A DNA stretch of 64,000 nt from Legionella sp. (GTDB lineage Bacteria > Pseudomonadota > Gammaproteobacteria > Legionellales > Legionellaceae): contig JAOATK010000048.1 in assembly GCA_030158115.1 (NCBI GenBank), positions 52,736-116,735 of the forward strand. The letters run 5' to 3'. Each line of letters begins with the position of its first letter. Positions within the stretch are counted from its first letter, which is position 1. Shown here one piece after another: positions 1 through 9,300 of this stretch. Made by a program: the position numbers and the translations under genes. The notes beneath the pieces are model-generated. The model did not search any database. It was not told where the DNA came from and saw only the letters and a list, made by a program, of their open reading frames with translations.

Positions 1-1
1 C

Positions 2-1072
2 TGGTCTTCGTGCAATATATTTTCGACTCAAGATCACGCTGCTGCAGCCATTGCTGAAGCTAATATTCCTGTCTTTGCTTGGAAAGGCGAAACAGAAGAT
101 GAATATTGGTGGTGTGTTGAACAGACTTTAACGGGGCCTAATCAATGGGCGCCTAATTTACTTTTAGATGATGGGGGTGATTTAACCCAACTAATTCATC
201 AAAAATATCCCGACTTATTCGCAGCTATTAAAGGAGTTTCTGAAGAAACAACGACTGGCGTTGCACGTTTATATGAAATGGCCAAAAATGGGACTTTAAA
301 GATTCCTGCCATCAATGTGAATGATGCGGTGACTAAATCTAAATTTGATAATTTGTATGGTTGTCGCGAGTCTTTATTGGATGGACTCAAGCGCGCCACA
401 GACGTCATGATCGCAGGAAAAATCGCTTTAATTTTAGGTTATGGGGATGTAGGAAAAGGCTGTGCTCAAGCATTAAGAGGGCAGGGTGCTACAGTATTCA
501 TAGCAGAAATAGATCCTATTTGCGCGCTTCAAGCGGCCATGGAAGGATACCGTGTTGTGACGCTTGATGATGTCGCTGAACAAATAGACATTGTGGTGAC
601 TGCAACAGGCAATTATCACGTAGTCACTCATGCACACATGAAGCGCATGCGTCACCAAGCTATTTTATGCAATATTGGTCATTTTGACTCTGAAATTGAC
701 GTGCAGAGTTTAAAACAATACCCATGGGAAAATATTAAGCCCCAAGTAGATCATATCCTTTTTCCTGATGGCAAACGTATTATTCTCTTGGCTGAAGGAC
801 GTCTAGTAAATTTAGGTTGTGCCACAGGGCATCCTAGTTTTGTCATGTCAACATCCTTCACCAATCAAGTACTTGCTCAAATCGAATTATTTCAAAACTC
901 TGCTCAATATAAGAACCAAGTTTATATTCTTCCTAGAGAATTAGATGAAAAAGTAGCACGCTTACATTTGGGGCGTATAGGCGTCAAATTGACTCAATTA
1001 AGTCCTGAACAAGCAAAATATTTAGGTGTCCCTATAGAGGGGCCTTATAAATCAGAACGTTATCGTTATTAA
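2..1072 (+). CDS. ahcY: S-adenosylhomocysteine hydrolase, 3' part
   Basis: Hydrolyses S-adenosylhomocysteine to adenosine and homocysteine in the cytosolic methyl cycle, using bound NAD. The reading frame is open from base 2, so the gene enters from the left edge and lacks its N-terminus here; the ATG at 278 is internal. Visible family segments are [13 protein letters not shown], the substrate-site stretch [13 protein letters not shown], the Rossmann loop [22 protein letters not shown], and the typical C-terminal ending [10 protein letters not shown], in which the C-terminal Lys and Tyr are the conserved NAD-contacting residues of the family. The ending is complete. No clear terminator follows before the next gene. 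Confidence 0.96.
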   Translation, partial: WSSCNIFSTQDHAAAAIAEANIPVFAWKGETEDEYWWCVEQTLTGPNQWAPNLLLDDGGDLTQLIHQKYPDLFAAIKGVSEETTTGVARLYEMAKNGTLKIPAINVNDAVTKSKFDNLYGCRESLLDGLKRATDVMIAGKIALILGYGDVGKGCAQALRGQGATVFIAEIDPICALQAAMEGYRVVTLDDVAEQIDIVVTATGNYHVVTHAHMKRMRHQAILCNIGHFDSEIDVQSLKQYPWENIKPQVDHILFPDGKRIILLAEGRLVNLGCATGHPSFVMSTSFTNQVLAQIELFQNSAQYKNQVYILPRELDEKVARLHLGRIGVKLTQLSPEQAKYLGVPIEGPYKSERYRY

Positions 1073-1178
1073 CCATAGTGTTTTTTAGTGGGGCATTTTT
1101 TTGTTATGTTTTTGTGCTTGTATTGCTATTTTTCTTATTGCATACTGGGGGCCAGATGCTTCATAAGGAGATTGATGT

Positions 1179-2855
1179 ATGTGTTTTAAGGCGAAGATTT
1201 TAGGTTTAGGGCTTTTATCGGTAGCTCAAGGTGTATTTGCCCTTACTAGCGACGATTTAATACGAATTATTGTTAAATACAAGCAACAACAGAAAAATAC
1301 CGTATTTTTAAAATCACAATTAACTCAGTTAACACAACTACCCATTATAGAAATGACGCCAATGGCTAATGGCGCTTATTCACTAACTTTAGACTCTTCA
1401 AAAGCCTTGCTCAGAAAAAATGAAGATCCTACGGTGACAGCTTTAAACCATCTTCGTAAAAATCCAGATATTTTATACGCAGTAAAAGATCGCTTAAGTC
1501 ATTTTAGACCAGTCCCTGATCCTGTGATTCAACCGTCAAGTGATATACTAACCCATGAAAGTCAATGGGATGAGTTTGAACGCCCTGCAGGAGTTATGCT
1601 GGAGTCCAAAGCTGGATCGCGAGATGGTGCTTGGGCCTATACTTCGGGCTGGGCTAAGAAACCTGTAGTGGTTGCTGTCTTAGATACTGGAATTGCCCTA
1701 CATGAGAATTTAATGAGAAATCTTGTAAAAGATGATTCTGGGAATGTTTGGGGTTGGAATTTTTCTGCAAATAATAATAAATTAGGGGATGAAACTCGCT
1801 CTTTCCACGGGACACATGTGGCAGGAACGATTGCCGGTTACGGCCATGTGATGAGTGGTATAGGTGAAGATCTAAAAGTACTACCCCTTAAAATTGCGGG
1901 TGCTTCGGGTATGTTTTATGAAAGCTCTGTCATTAATGCCATTTATTGGTCGGTAGGGGGAGAAGTCCCTGGAGTACCAACCAACATCCATCCTGCCAAA
2001 GTATTAAATATGAGCTTCGGCGTAGATAGGGGGCCTAAAGACGAAGTGGATTACTGTGATCAAGCTCTACAAGAAGCAGTATCTTTTGCACGCAACAAAG
2101 GAGCTGTACTAGTTGTTGCTGCCGGCAATGATAATCATTGGGAGCATTTTAATGCGCCTGGCGTATGTAATGGAACCATTAAAGTAGCTTCAACAGGGCC
2201 TGAGGGATTGCGTTCGTATTTTTCGAATTATGGACCTGGAGTGACCTTAGCTGCTCCTGGTGGTGATAAACGCTATGGTGTGCAAGGGGGTATCTTATCT
2301 ACGGTGAATCCTGGTGGGGGTTATCAATCATCTGGTTTTGATTTTTATCAAGGCACTAGCATGGCCTCTCCGCATGTTGCAGGTGTTGCTGGATTGATTT
2401 TTGCGGCTACTGACAGAGCATTCACAGCAGAACAAGTAGAGCAAATTCTTTATGCAACCACCCATAATTTTGGGGTAAGTCATGATTCTAATAATTCATG
2501 CGTGGGTAAAAAACCTTGCGGTCATGGAATTTTAGATGCTGAAAACGCAGTTAAAGCTGCATTAGCTGATTATGATGACATATTTTCTGCACCTAAAGAA
2601 GAACATTTAGCAATGCAAGATTGTGGAAAAAATCAATTAACTCCTAGTAAAACAAAAATCATTATGAATAATGGGGTTTGGGTGCAACATCATACGGCAT
2701 GTGAAAAATCAGAAAGCTATTCAAGACCACATATAGAACAAACCAAAAATGGAAGTATTATTGCCCATTATGGCGCCGTGAGTTATCGTCTAGATCAAAC
2801 AGCGTATAAAGAATGTCATGTGATAGGTTATGATGGTGTAGGTTGTTACTTATAA
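1179..2855 (+). CDS. Secreted subtilisin-like (S8) serine protease
   Basis: Predicted exported serine endopeptidase of 558 residues. An N-terminal signal peptide (about 1-21) is followed by a propeptide-like region to about 125. The catalytic triad is visible as Asp169 in VLDTG, His210 in HGTHVAG and Ser394 in GTSMASP, with the oxyanion Asn317 in AAGND. The protease domain ends near residue 465; about 85 further residues rich in Cys, Lys and Tyr form an extra C-terminal region with no recognised domain. Start chosen at the ATG 8 bases after AAGGAG (1165-1170). Related Legionella and Pseudomonas subtilases go through type II secretion; that route is an inference here. No operon partner is seen. 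Confidence 0.92.
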   Translation: MCFKAKILGLGLLSVAQGVFALTSDDLIRIIVKYKQQQKNTVFLKSQLTQLTQLPIIEMTPMANGAYSLTLDSSKALLRKNEDPTVTALNHLRKNPDILYAVKDRLSHFRPVPDPVIQPSSDILTHESQWDEFERPAGVMLESKAGSRDGAWAYTSGWAKKPVVVAVLDTGIALHENLMRNLVKDDSGNVWGWNFSANNNKLGDETRSFHGTHVAGTIAGYGHVMSGIGEDLKVLPLKIAGASGMFYESSVINAIYWSVGGEVPGVPTNIHPAKVLNMSFGVDRGPKDEVDYCDQALQEAVSFARNKGAVLVVAAGNDNHWEHFNAPGVCNGTIKVASTGPEGLRSYFSNYGPGVTLAAPGGDKRYGVQGGILSTVNPGGGYQSSGFDFYQGTSMASPHVAGVAGLIFAATDRAFTAEQVEQILYATTHNFGVSHDSNNSCVGKKPCGHGILDAENAVKAALADYDDIFSAPKEEHLAMQDCGKNQLTPSKTKIIMNNGVWVQHHTACEKSESYSRPHIEQTKNGSIIAHYGAVSYRLDQTAYKECHVIGYDGVGCYL

Positions 2856-2877
2856 ATAGCTTTGTCACGTCGTGCCA

Positions 2878-2910
2878 CGTAATCAAGCAAGACCTAATCG
2901 CTTGATTACG
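2878..2910. repeat. 11-bp inverted repeat, REP-like remnant
   Basis: Perfect arms at 2878-2888 and 2900-2910 (CGTAATCAAGC and its complement) with an 11-base loop, between the protease gene and prfC. No T-run follows, so it is not a standard terminator. The CGTAATC core resembles the REP-like family found elsewhere in the window. Confidence 0.5.
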
Positions 2911-3013
2911 AGGCCTAACACCAAGACTGCATTAAGTTAAGAGACTTGTATTTACCTAAGAATGCCTTAAAATCCCACCTATATTTAATTGTTTTATTAT
3001 ACTAGAGACCCCT

Positions 3014-4594
3014 ATGTCTGATTTTTATCAGGATTTCAATACACGACGTACGTTTGCGATTATTTCTCACCCTGACGCAGGTAAAACAACAGTCACTGAA
3101 AAACTGTTGTTATTCGGAGGTGCAATCCAATTAGCAGGGACAGTGAAAGGGCGTAAAGCAGACCGGCATGCAACCTCCGATTGGATGGAAATGGAAAAAG
3201 AGCGGGGTATCTCCATTACGACTTCCGTCATGCAATTTGTGCATAACCAGCACGTGATGAATCTATTGGATACACCGGGTCATGAAGACTTTTCTGAAGA
3301 TACTTATCGTACCTTAACCGCAGTAGATTCTGCCTTAATGGTGATTGACGTCGCTAAAGGGGTTGAGGATAGAACAGTCAAACTAATGGAAGTCTGTCGT
3401 TTACGCGATACGCCGATTATGACTTTTATTAATAAATTAGACCGTGAAGGGCGTGAGCCGATTGATTTATTGGATGAAGTGGAATCTGTCTTAGGCATTA
3501 AGTGTGCCCCTATAACCTGGCCTGTTGGCATGGGTAAGCGTTTTAAAGGCATTTATCATCGCTATGAAGATGTGGTTTATCTCTATCAATCGGGTAAAAA
3601 TGCTCAAAAACAAGAAGCAGTTCAAATTAAGGGGCTAGATAATCCTCAATTAGATGAGTTATTAGAAGACGGGGCTCAAGAACTACGAGATGAAATTGAA
3701 CTCGTCAAAGGCGCCTCTCATGAGTTTGATATTGATCAGTATTTAGCTGGAAAAATGACGCCTGTGTATTTTGGCTCTGCGATTAATAATTTTGGCATTA
3801 AAGAATTACTAGATGATTTTGTACGTTATGCACCAGGTCCTCAACCACGAGCAGCCCAAGAACGAATCGTTTCCGCTGACGAAGAAACATTCTCTGGTTT
3901 CGTATTTAAAATTCAAGCGAATATGGATCCCAAACATCGCGATCGCATAGCCTTTTTGCGTGTCTGCTCAGGTATCTACAAAAAGGGAATGAAATTAGCT
4001 CACTTGCGTCTTGGAAAAGATGTGCAAATTGCTAATGCTTTAACGTTTATGGCAGGTGATCGCTCGCATACTGATCTTGCTTTAGCAGGAGATATAATTG
4101 GATTGTACAACCATGGCACTATTCGTATTGGTGATACCTTTACTCAAGGCGAACAATTGAAATTTACTGGGATTCCTAATTTTGCTCCTGAGCTATTTCG
4201 TTTAGTACGCTTAAAAGATCCTTTGAAGAGTAAGGCTTTATTAAAAGGACTGATTGAATTATCAGAAGAGGGTGCAACGCAAATTTTTAGGCCCTTAAAT
4301 AGTAATCAATTGATTTTAGGTGCAGTAGGGGTTTTGCAATTTGATGTGGTCGCACATCGTTTGAAGCATGAGTATAAAGTGGATTGTATTTATGAATCAG
4401 TCAATGTCTCGAGTGCTCGTTGGGTTTACGCTGAAGATGATAAGGCAATGGCTGATTTTCGCACTAAGGCTTTTGATTATTTAGCGCTAGATGGAGGAGA
4501 TTCTTTAATGTATCTCGCACCCACACGAGTTAATTTAACGATGGCTGAAGAGCGATACCCTAAAATTAAATTTCAGGCAACTCGCGAGCATTAA
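3014..4594 (+). CDS. prfC: Peptide chain release factor 3
   Basis: RF3 is a translational GTPase that recycles RF1/RF2 from the ribosome after peptide release. The 526-residue protein has the usual length. The G1 loop SHPDAGKTT is at residues 18-26, followed by the switch I region with the [11 protein letters not shown] segment, G3 DTPGHEDF and G4 NKLD. C-terminal RF3 domain landmarks such as [11 protein letters not shown] are present. It stands alone and is transcribed toward the minus-strand gene at 4680; a shared hairpin lies between them. The start is the ATG at 3014, giving the family-typical N-terminus. Confidence 0.98.
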   Translation: MSDFYQDFNTRRTFAIISHPDAGKTTVTEKLLLFGGAIQLAGTVKGRKADRHATSDWMEMEKERGISITTSVMQFVHNQHVMNLLDTPGHEDFSEDTYRTLTAVDSALMVIDVAKGVEDRTVKLMEVCRLRDTPIMTFINKLDREGREPIDLLDEVESVLGIKCAPITWPVGMGKRFKGIYHRYEDVVYLYQSGKNAQKQEAVQIKGLDNPQLDELLEDGAQELRDEIELVKGASHEFDIDQYLAGKMTPVYFGSAINNFGIKELLDDFVRYAPGPQPRAAQERIVSADEETFSGFVFKIQANMDPKHRDRIAFLRVCSGIYKKGMKLAHLRLGKDVQIANALTFMAGDRSHTDLALAGDIIGLYNHGTIRIGDTFTQGEQLKFTGIPNFAPELFRLVRLKDPLKSKALLKGLIELSEEGATQIFRPLNSNQLILGAVGVLQFDVVAHRLKHEYKVDCIYESVNVSSARWVYAEDDKAMADFRTKAFDYLALDGGDSLMYLAPTRVNLTMAEERYPKIKFQATREH

Positions 4595-4628
4595 TCACAA
4601 GGCATGTGCATTAAGGTAGGGCATCTGT

Positions 4629-4674
4629 GCCTTACCTCCCCCGGACAAGCCGTTGGAGGTAAGGCTACTACTTT
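4629..4674. terminator. Bidirectional hairpin terminator between prfC and the minus-strand gene
   Basis: Perfect 11-bp stem, arms 4629-4639 and 4655-4665 (GCCTTACCTCC and complement), 15-base loop. On the plus strand a T5 run follows at 4671-4675. It sits between convergent genes, as expected for a shared terminator. Confidence 0.7.
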
Positions 4675-4679
4675 TTAAG

Positions 4680-5081
4680 TTAAGCAGTGCAGGTTGCAAC
4701 GACAGTATGCTCGCCTAAATTGGTAATCTCAACTTTTGCACCTGAATCTGCGGCCACTTTTAAATTCTCATTTTGATGCACAGTCACATATAATGTTTGG
4801 CCTGATGACATAGGCACATCGTTCACTTTTCCTTTCTTGGCTAAAGCCACAACACGTAATGAATTACTTTCATCGCTTGTGAGTATTTTACAATTGGCTT
4901 CCACAGCCCAAAACATGTAATTCGTAAAAACTTGGGGTTGATTGGGTGCTAATTGGTACTCTACTGTAATTCCTTGGATTTGAATAGGATTGTGATTTTC
5001 CATTGAATACGTATTAGTACTTAAAGAAGCAGCAACAAGTAATACAGTAGCACTGATTTTTCTTAGCATAGATGACTCCAA
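4680..5081 (-). CDS. Small secreted hypothetical protein
   Basis: 133 residues with a signal peptide (a basic MLRK start, then a hydrophobic stretch to about residue 25). The translation may begin at Met1 or at the second Met (residue 5), which gives the more typical signal start. The mature part (about 105 residues) is predicted beta-rich by eye, with two cysteines (in NCKILTSDES and in the terminal CTA) that could form one disulphide in the periplasm. I recognise no family. It is monocistronic and faces prfC. Confidence 0.75.
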   Translation of the reverse strand: MESSMLRKISATVLLVAASLSTNTYSMENHNPIQIQGITVEYQLAPNQPQVFTNYMFWAVEANCKILTSDESNSLRVVALAKKGKVNDVPMSSGQTLYVTVHQNENLKVAADSGAKVEITNLGEHTVVATCTA

Positions 5082-5211
5082 AGTAAAAATGATGCAGGAT
5101 ACAATACATTTTTTTTATTTATTTGGCAAATAGTAATTTAATTTTTGCTCTTTTTTTTTAAATTTAAATCGCTTTGATTTTTTTTTGAGTATTTATATTT
5201 GTGGGAGTTTA

Positions 5212-5574
5212 ATGATGTTGAAGTATTATATTATTTTATTTGTCATGGTGTTACCTGTTCATGCAAACACACATCATCCTGAGCAGTTCTTAAAATCCAT
5301 TAGCGGTTCACAAAATGAGGGCGAGCAAATTTATATGCATTTTTGTGTCAATTGTCATGCGCCCCAACCTTTAATCTCACTTGGCGCACCGAGAATAGAT
5401 GAAGAAAGTGATTGGAAATCACGCTTAAAACAAGATATGGAGGTGTTGTTTCAGCATACAGATGAGGGCTTAAATGCAATGCCAGCCAGAGGAGGCTGCT
5501 TTGAATGCACTGATAAACAACTTATGAAAGCTATTTTGTTTATGCTTCCTAAACCAGTTAAAAAAAATCAATAA
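5212..5574 (+). CDS. c5-type monohaem cytochrome c
   Basis: Periplasmic electron-transfer protein, about 120 residues. A hydrophobic signal peptide is followed by one haem attachment site, CVNCH. Downstream are the features of the cytochrome c5 family: an APR segment, a W in SDWKSR, and the MPARGGC(x2)C stretch in which Met is the expected axial haem ligand and the two Cys form the c5 disulphide. The open frame extends to a TTG at 5185, but GGGAG at 5203-5207 supports the ATG at 5212 or 5215. The redox partner is not indicated by the neighbours. Confidence 0.88.
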   Translation: MMLKYYIILFVMVLPVHANTHHPEQFLKSISGSQNEGEQIYMHFCVNCHAPQPLISLGAPRIDEESDWKSRLKQDMEVLFQHTDEGLNAMPARGGCFECTDKQLMKAILFMLPKPVKKNQ

Positions 5575-5645
5575 AATGAACGACAAAGTTAAAAAAAGAA
5601 CATAAATTATAAATTTTTATCAAAAAAAGCTAAAACTATTTCTAA

Positions 5646-5677
5646 TTCTCCCGATACAGTAAAAAAAAGAGGGAGAA
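5646..5677 (+). promoter_or_regulatory. Leader hairpin that could mask the ribosome binding site of the L,D-transpeptidase
   Basis: TTCTCCC at 5646-5652 is complementary to GGGAGAA at 5671-5677. The second arm contains most of the GAGGGAG Shine-Dalgarno sequence (5669-5675) of the gene starting at 5682. The 18-base loop is A-rich. A role in translational control is inferred from the pairing only. Confidence 0.4.
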
Positions 5678-5681
5678 AAAA

Positions 5682-6239
5682 ATGAAAAAATATGTCCTGT
5701 TAGTGCCTGTTAGTGTGTTAGCGGTTTCTTGCTCCTCCATGGATGGTGGAGTTCCTATAGTGGATGATGCAGGATATACTCATTACACTAAAAGTATGAG
5801 TAGTGACCATCGTGGGACTTCTGTGTTTCCTCAGCAAAGAGCGGCGACCGGAAAGAAAGTATTTATCTTTGATCCAAAGGCTACGGCCTGGGCAGCTTAT
5901 GATGCCAATGGAAATAGAGTGAATACAGGAAGTGCCTCAGGCGGTAAAGATTTTTGTGAGGACGTAGGTAAGCCCTGTCGTACTGTAACTGGTACTTATA
6001 AAGTGTATTCTAAAAAAGGGGAAGATTGTACCTCAAGCATTTATCCGGTTGAAACTCATGGTGGCGCACGCATGCCATATTGCATGCACTTCCAAGGAGG
6101 GTATTCAATTCATGCGGCCTATGAAGTGCCCAATTATAACGCAAGTCATGGGTGTATTAGGGTTTTGCCTAGTGCTGCAAAATGGTTAAATCAAGACTTT
6201 ATTGATGTGGGTACAACTGTTATTGTTGAGCCTTACTAA
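5682..6239 (+). CDS. L,D-transpeptidase (YkuD domain) lipoprotein
   Basis: Predicted cell-envelope transpeptidase, 185 residues. These enzymes use an active-site Cys to form 3-3 peptidoglycan cross-links or attach proteins to peptidoglycan. The N-terminus is a lipoprotein signal with lipobox LAVSC (acylated Cys17). The YkuD signature is complete: His144 in SIHAA, then SHGCIR with His156, Gly157, catalytic Cys158 and Arg160. Extra cysteines at about 92, 99, 116 and 134 could form disulphides. The RBS is GAGGGAG, 6 bases before the ATG. A canonical terminator follows at 6272. Whether it cross-links or anchors cannot be told from sequence. Confidence 0.9.
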   Translation: MKKYVLLVPVSVLAVSCSSMDGGVPIVDDAGYTHYTKSMSSDHRGTSVFPQQRAATGKKVFIFDPKATAWAAYDANGNRVNTGSASGGKDFCEDVGKPCRTVTGTYKVYSKKGEDCTSSIYPVETHGGARMPYCMHFQGGYSIHAAYEVPNYNASHGCIRVLPSAAKWLNQDFIDVGTTVIVEPY

Positions 6240-6271
6240 AATAATAAATAATAGTCTCAATCTCATTTTGG

Positions 6272-6295
6272 ACCCGCTTATGCGGGTTTTTCTTT
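6272..6295 (+). terminator. Rho-independent terminator of the L,D-transpeptidase gene
   Basis: Perfect 6-bp GC-rich stem ACCCGC/GCGGGT (6272-6277, 6282-6287) with a 4-base loop, followed by a run of T residues. Classic intrinsic terminator. Confidence 0.9.
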
Positions 6296-6365
6296 CTACG
6301 TGCTTGTTTTTTTTTCAATTTTTGTTAAAATTTTGACTAATTCAATGATTTAAGAAGCATTTATT

Positions 6366-9300
6366 ATGCCTAATTATTTTAACCCCTCTTTTTTAAACAA
6401 TATGCTAGAATCATCTGGCGAAGAAGGTGGCGCGAGCCAATCTGATTTGAGTTTAATTGAGCTGGGTACAAGACTCTCAATGTGGCAGAGGGAGGTTCCT
6501 GATCCTGTTTTTTCCGATTTTTTTACACGATTGCAGGAAAACTACTATAGCACCCGATCACCGATTTTATTGGGTTCTGGATTACAATCATTAAGAAAAA
6601 TTGTAACGCTTCTAGATAATCCATCTATTGCTTTAGATACAAAAAAAATGATAGTACACAATTTGCGAGAAGGCATGAATGTGTGCGCTGATGGAATACT
6701 GAGTAACCTTCAAAATGCTGAGTCTGCTTTAATAGGATGCACGAACTTCACCGCAAAGCTTGCTGAAATAAAAATGACGCTTATTCAGCAGCAAGCATTA
6801 GAGTTTTTGTTAAAAAGAGGCTTTCTCGAAGAGAGCATGGAAATTCATTACATTAATGCATACTATAATGGCGTTGCCGCTCTTTATGGCTTACCTCTTA
6901 GAGAAGATGCTTATATTGCTACTTTAAACATTGATGAAGTCCATTATTCTTATTTCGCTTCTTTCTTGGCAATCCAATTGACGCCAAAATTAGTCCTAGA
7001 GCATCTTATTTTAGAGATTAATGGGATTGTTCAAGAGATTTTTGAAATACTCCAAAAAGATTTTTTTGCAAAAGAAGAGGTTATTTCTCTGGATCAGATA
7101 GAATGTCTAACAAGCTTTGTCAACCCTCATTTTGACTCTTTAAATCAACGATTCCCAGCGCTTGAATTAACCGCACATTCTTTGCTTTCATTTAATGATG
7201 AGGAAGTTGCCTTGGATTCCGCTAAATTTTTAACGCCTCTATGCTATTCTTTCGCGAAAAAATTTGGTGAATTATATCTGGTGAACGGTGGTATTTGCAT
7301 TACATCTGAAATGGCTGATGGTGGTACTTTTATTTACGTAAATGGTCTTTATTGGGTTAATGATCCAGAAGGTAATGGAGTGTCTTGCTCCCCAGAACTC
7401 TTTTTGCAAGTCCCTCGAATGGCTTTTGAACATCATAGGCCCCTTTCATTTGTCATCGTTAATGAGTTGATAGAGCAATACCCTGAATGTGCTGATGAAT
7501 TTCTAACTAAGCTTTGTGATAATGGGTTTTTGCAAAAAGGGGATTTGGATGCGACAGTTTCAGAGGAAGAGATTAATCCTGTGTTATGGTGGGCCTATAA
7601 CCAAAATGATGGGTTGCTGAGTAAGTTGTTGTTCAATAAATTACTTACCTCTGCGTCTTTAGGAAAAATCTCCAGCGAGGTGATTTTGGGTGGCGTTAAT
7701 GCCTTGTGGTGGTTGGTTTATCACGAAAAGATGATGCTGGTTGAAAAATTATTTGATGCGAAACTTCTCACTCCGGAGCAATTGGCTGCAGCGTTAATAG
7801 ATGGCAATGATGCGGGAATAAATGCGATCTCGATTTTGGCTATACAAAATAATGTGAAACTAATTGAAAAATTACTTGATGCGAAACTTCTCACGCCAGA
7901 ACAATTAGCTGTAACGCCAGTTAATGGTAATTATGCAGGAAAAAATGCCATCTGGTGGTTAGCTTTTAATAACAATAGCGCGTTGATTGAAAAATTACTT
8001 GATGCGAATCTTCTCACTTCAGAGCAATTAGCTATAACGTCAGTTAACGGTGATCATGCAGGAAAAAATGCAATTTGGTCGTTAGCTTTATATGAAAACT
8101 GGGAGTTTATTGAAAAATTATTAGATAAGAAGCTTCTTACCTCAGAGCAATTAACTGCTAGGCCAAGAGGTGGCGAACATGCAGGATTAAATATAATCTC
8201 GATTTTGGCTTTAAAAAATAATACGGGACTGATTAAAAAATTACTTGATGTGAAGCTTCTCACTTCGGAGCAATTGGCTGGATCGGCAATGGTCGGTTGT
8301 CATGTGGGAAAAAATACAATCTGGCTTTTGGCCCTCAGAAAAAATATAGCACTTATTGAAGAATTACTTGCAGCTAAGCTTCTCACCTCAGCGCAATTGG
8401 CTGCAGCGCCTATAGAAGGCGTTGATGAGGGAATAAATGTGCCCTTGCTTTTGGCTTGGCGAAATAATGTAAGACTGATTGAAAATTTACTTGATGAGAA
8501 TCTCCTTACTCAAGAGCTATTAGCTGCAACGCCAATAACAGGTGTGAATGCAGGAAAAAATGCAATCTGGTTTTTAGCTAGCCAAAATAACGTGACATTG
8601 ATTAAAAAATTACTTGATGCAAATCTTATCACTGCAGCACAATTGGCGGCAATGAGCCTGGTCGGTAGTCCTGCAGGAAAAAATACAATTTGGCTTTTGG
8701 CCCTTAAAAAAAATACGGCACTTATTGAAGAATTACTGGTGGCCAAGCTGCTCACCTCAGCGCAATTGGCTGCAGCGCCAATAGAGGGCAAAGATGCGGG
8801 AGTAAATGCGCTCTGGATTTTGGCTTATCAAAACAATGAGATATTGATTGAAAAATTACTTCATGAGAATCTCCTCACGCCAGAACAATTAGCTATAACG
8901 GCAGTTAACGATCATTTTGCGGGAAAAAATGCAATCTATTGGTTAGTTTTTCATAATAGTGTGGCGTTGATTGAAAAATTACTTCAAGCGAATCTTCTCA
9001 CTCCAGAGCAATTTGTTGCTGGGGCGAGAGTTGGCGATGATGAGGGAGTGAATGCGCTCTGGCTTTTAGCCTATAAAAATAATGTGAGACTGATTGAAAA
9101 ATTACTTGATAAGAAGCTTCTCACTCCAGAGCAATTAGCTGCAGTGAAATTGAGGGATAATTATGCGGGAGCAAATGCAATCTGGTTGTTAGCCCATCAT
9201 GGTAATGGGCCATTGATTAAAAAATTATTTGATGCGAAGCTTCTCACTCCAGAGCAATTAGCTGCAATTGCAATAAATAATAGTCATGCAGAGAAAAATA

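Noticed and set aside
8510..8791. Minus-strand open frames inside the repeat gene
   Set aside because: They repeat with the 123-bp period and are antisense shadows of the array, without ribosome binding sites.
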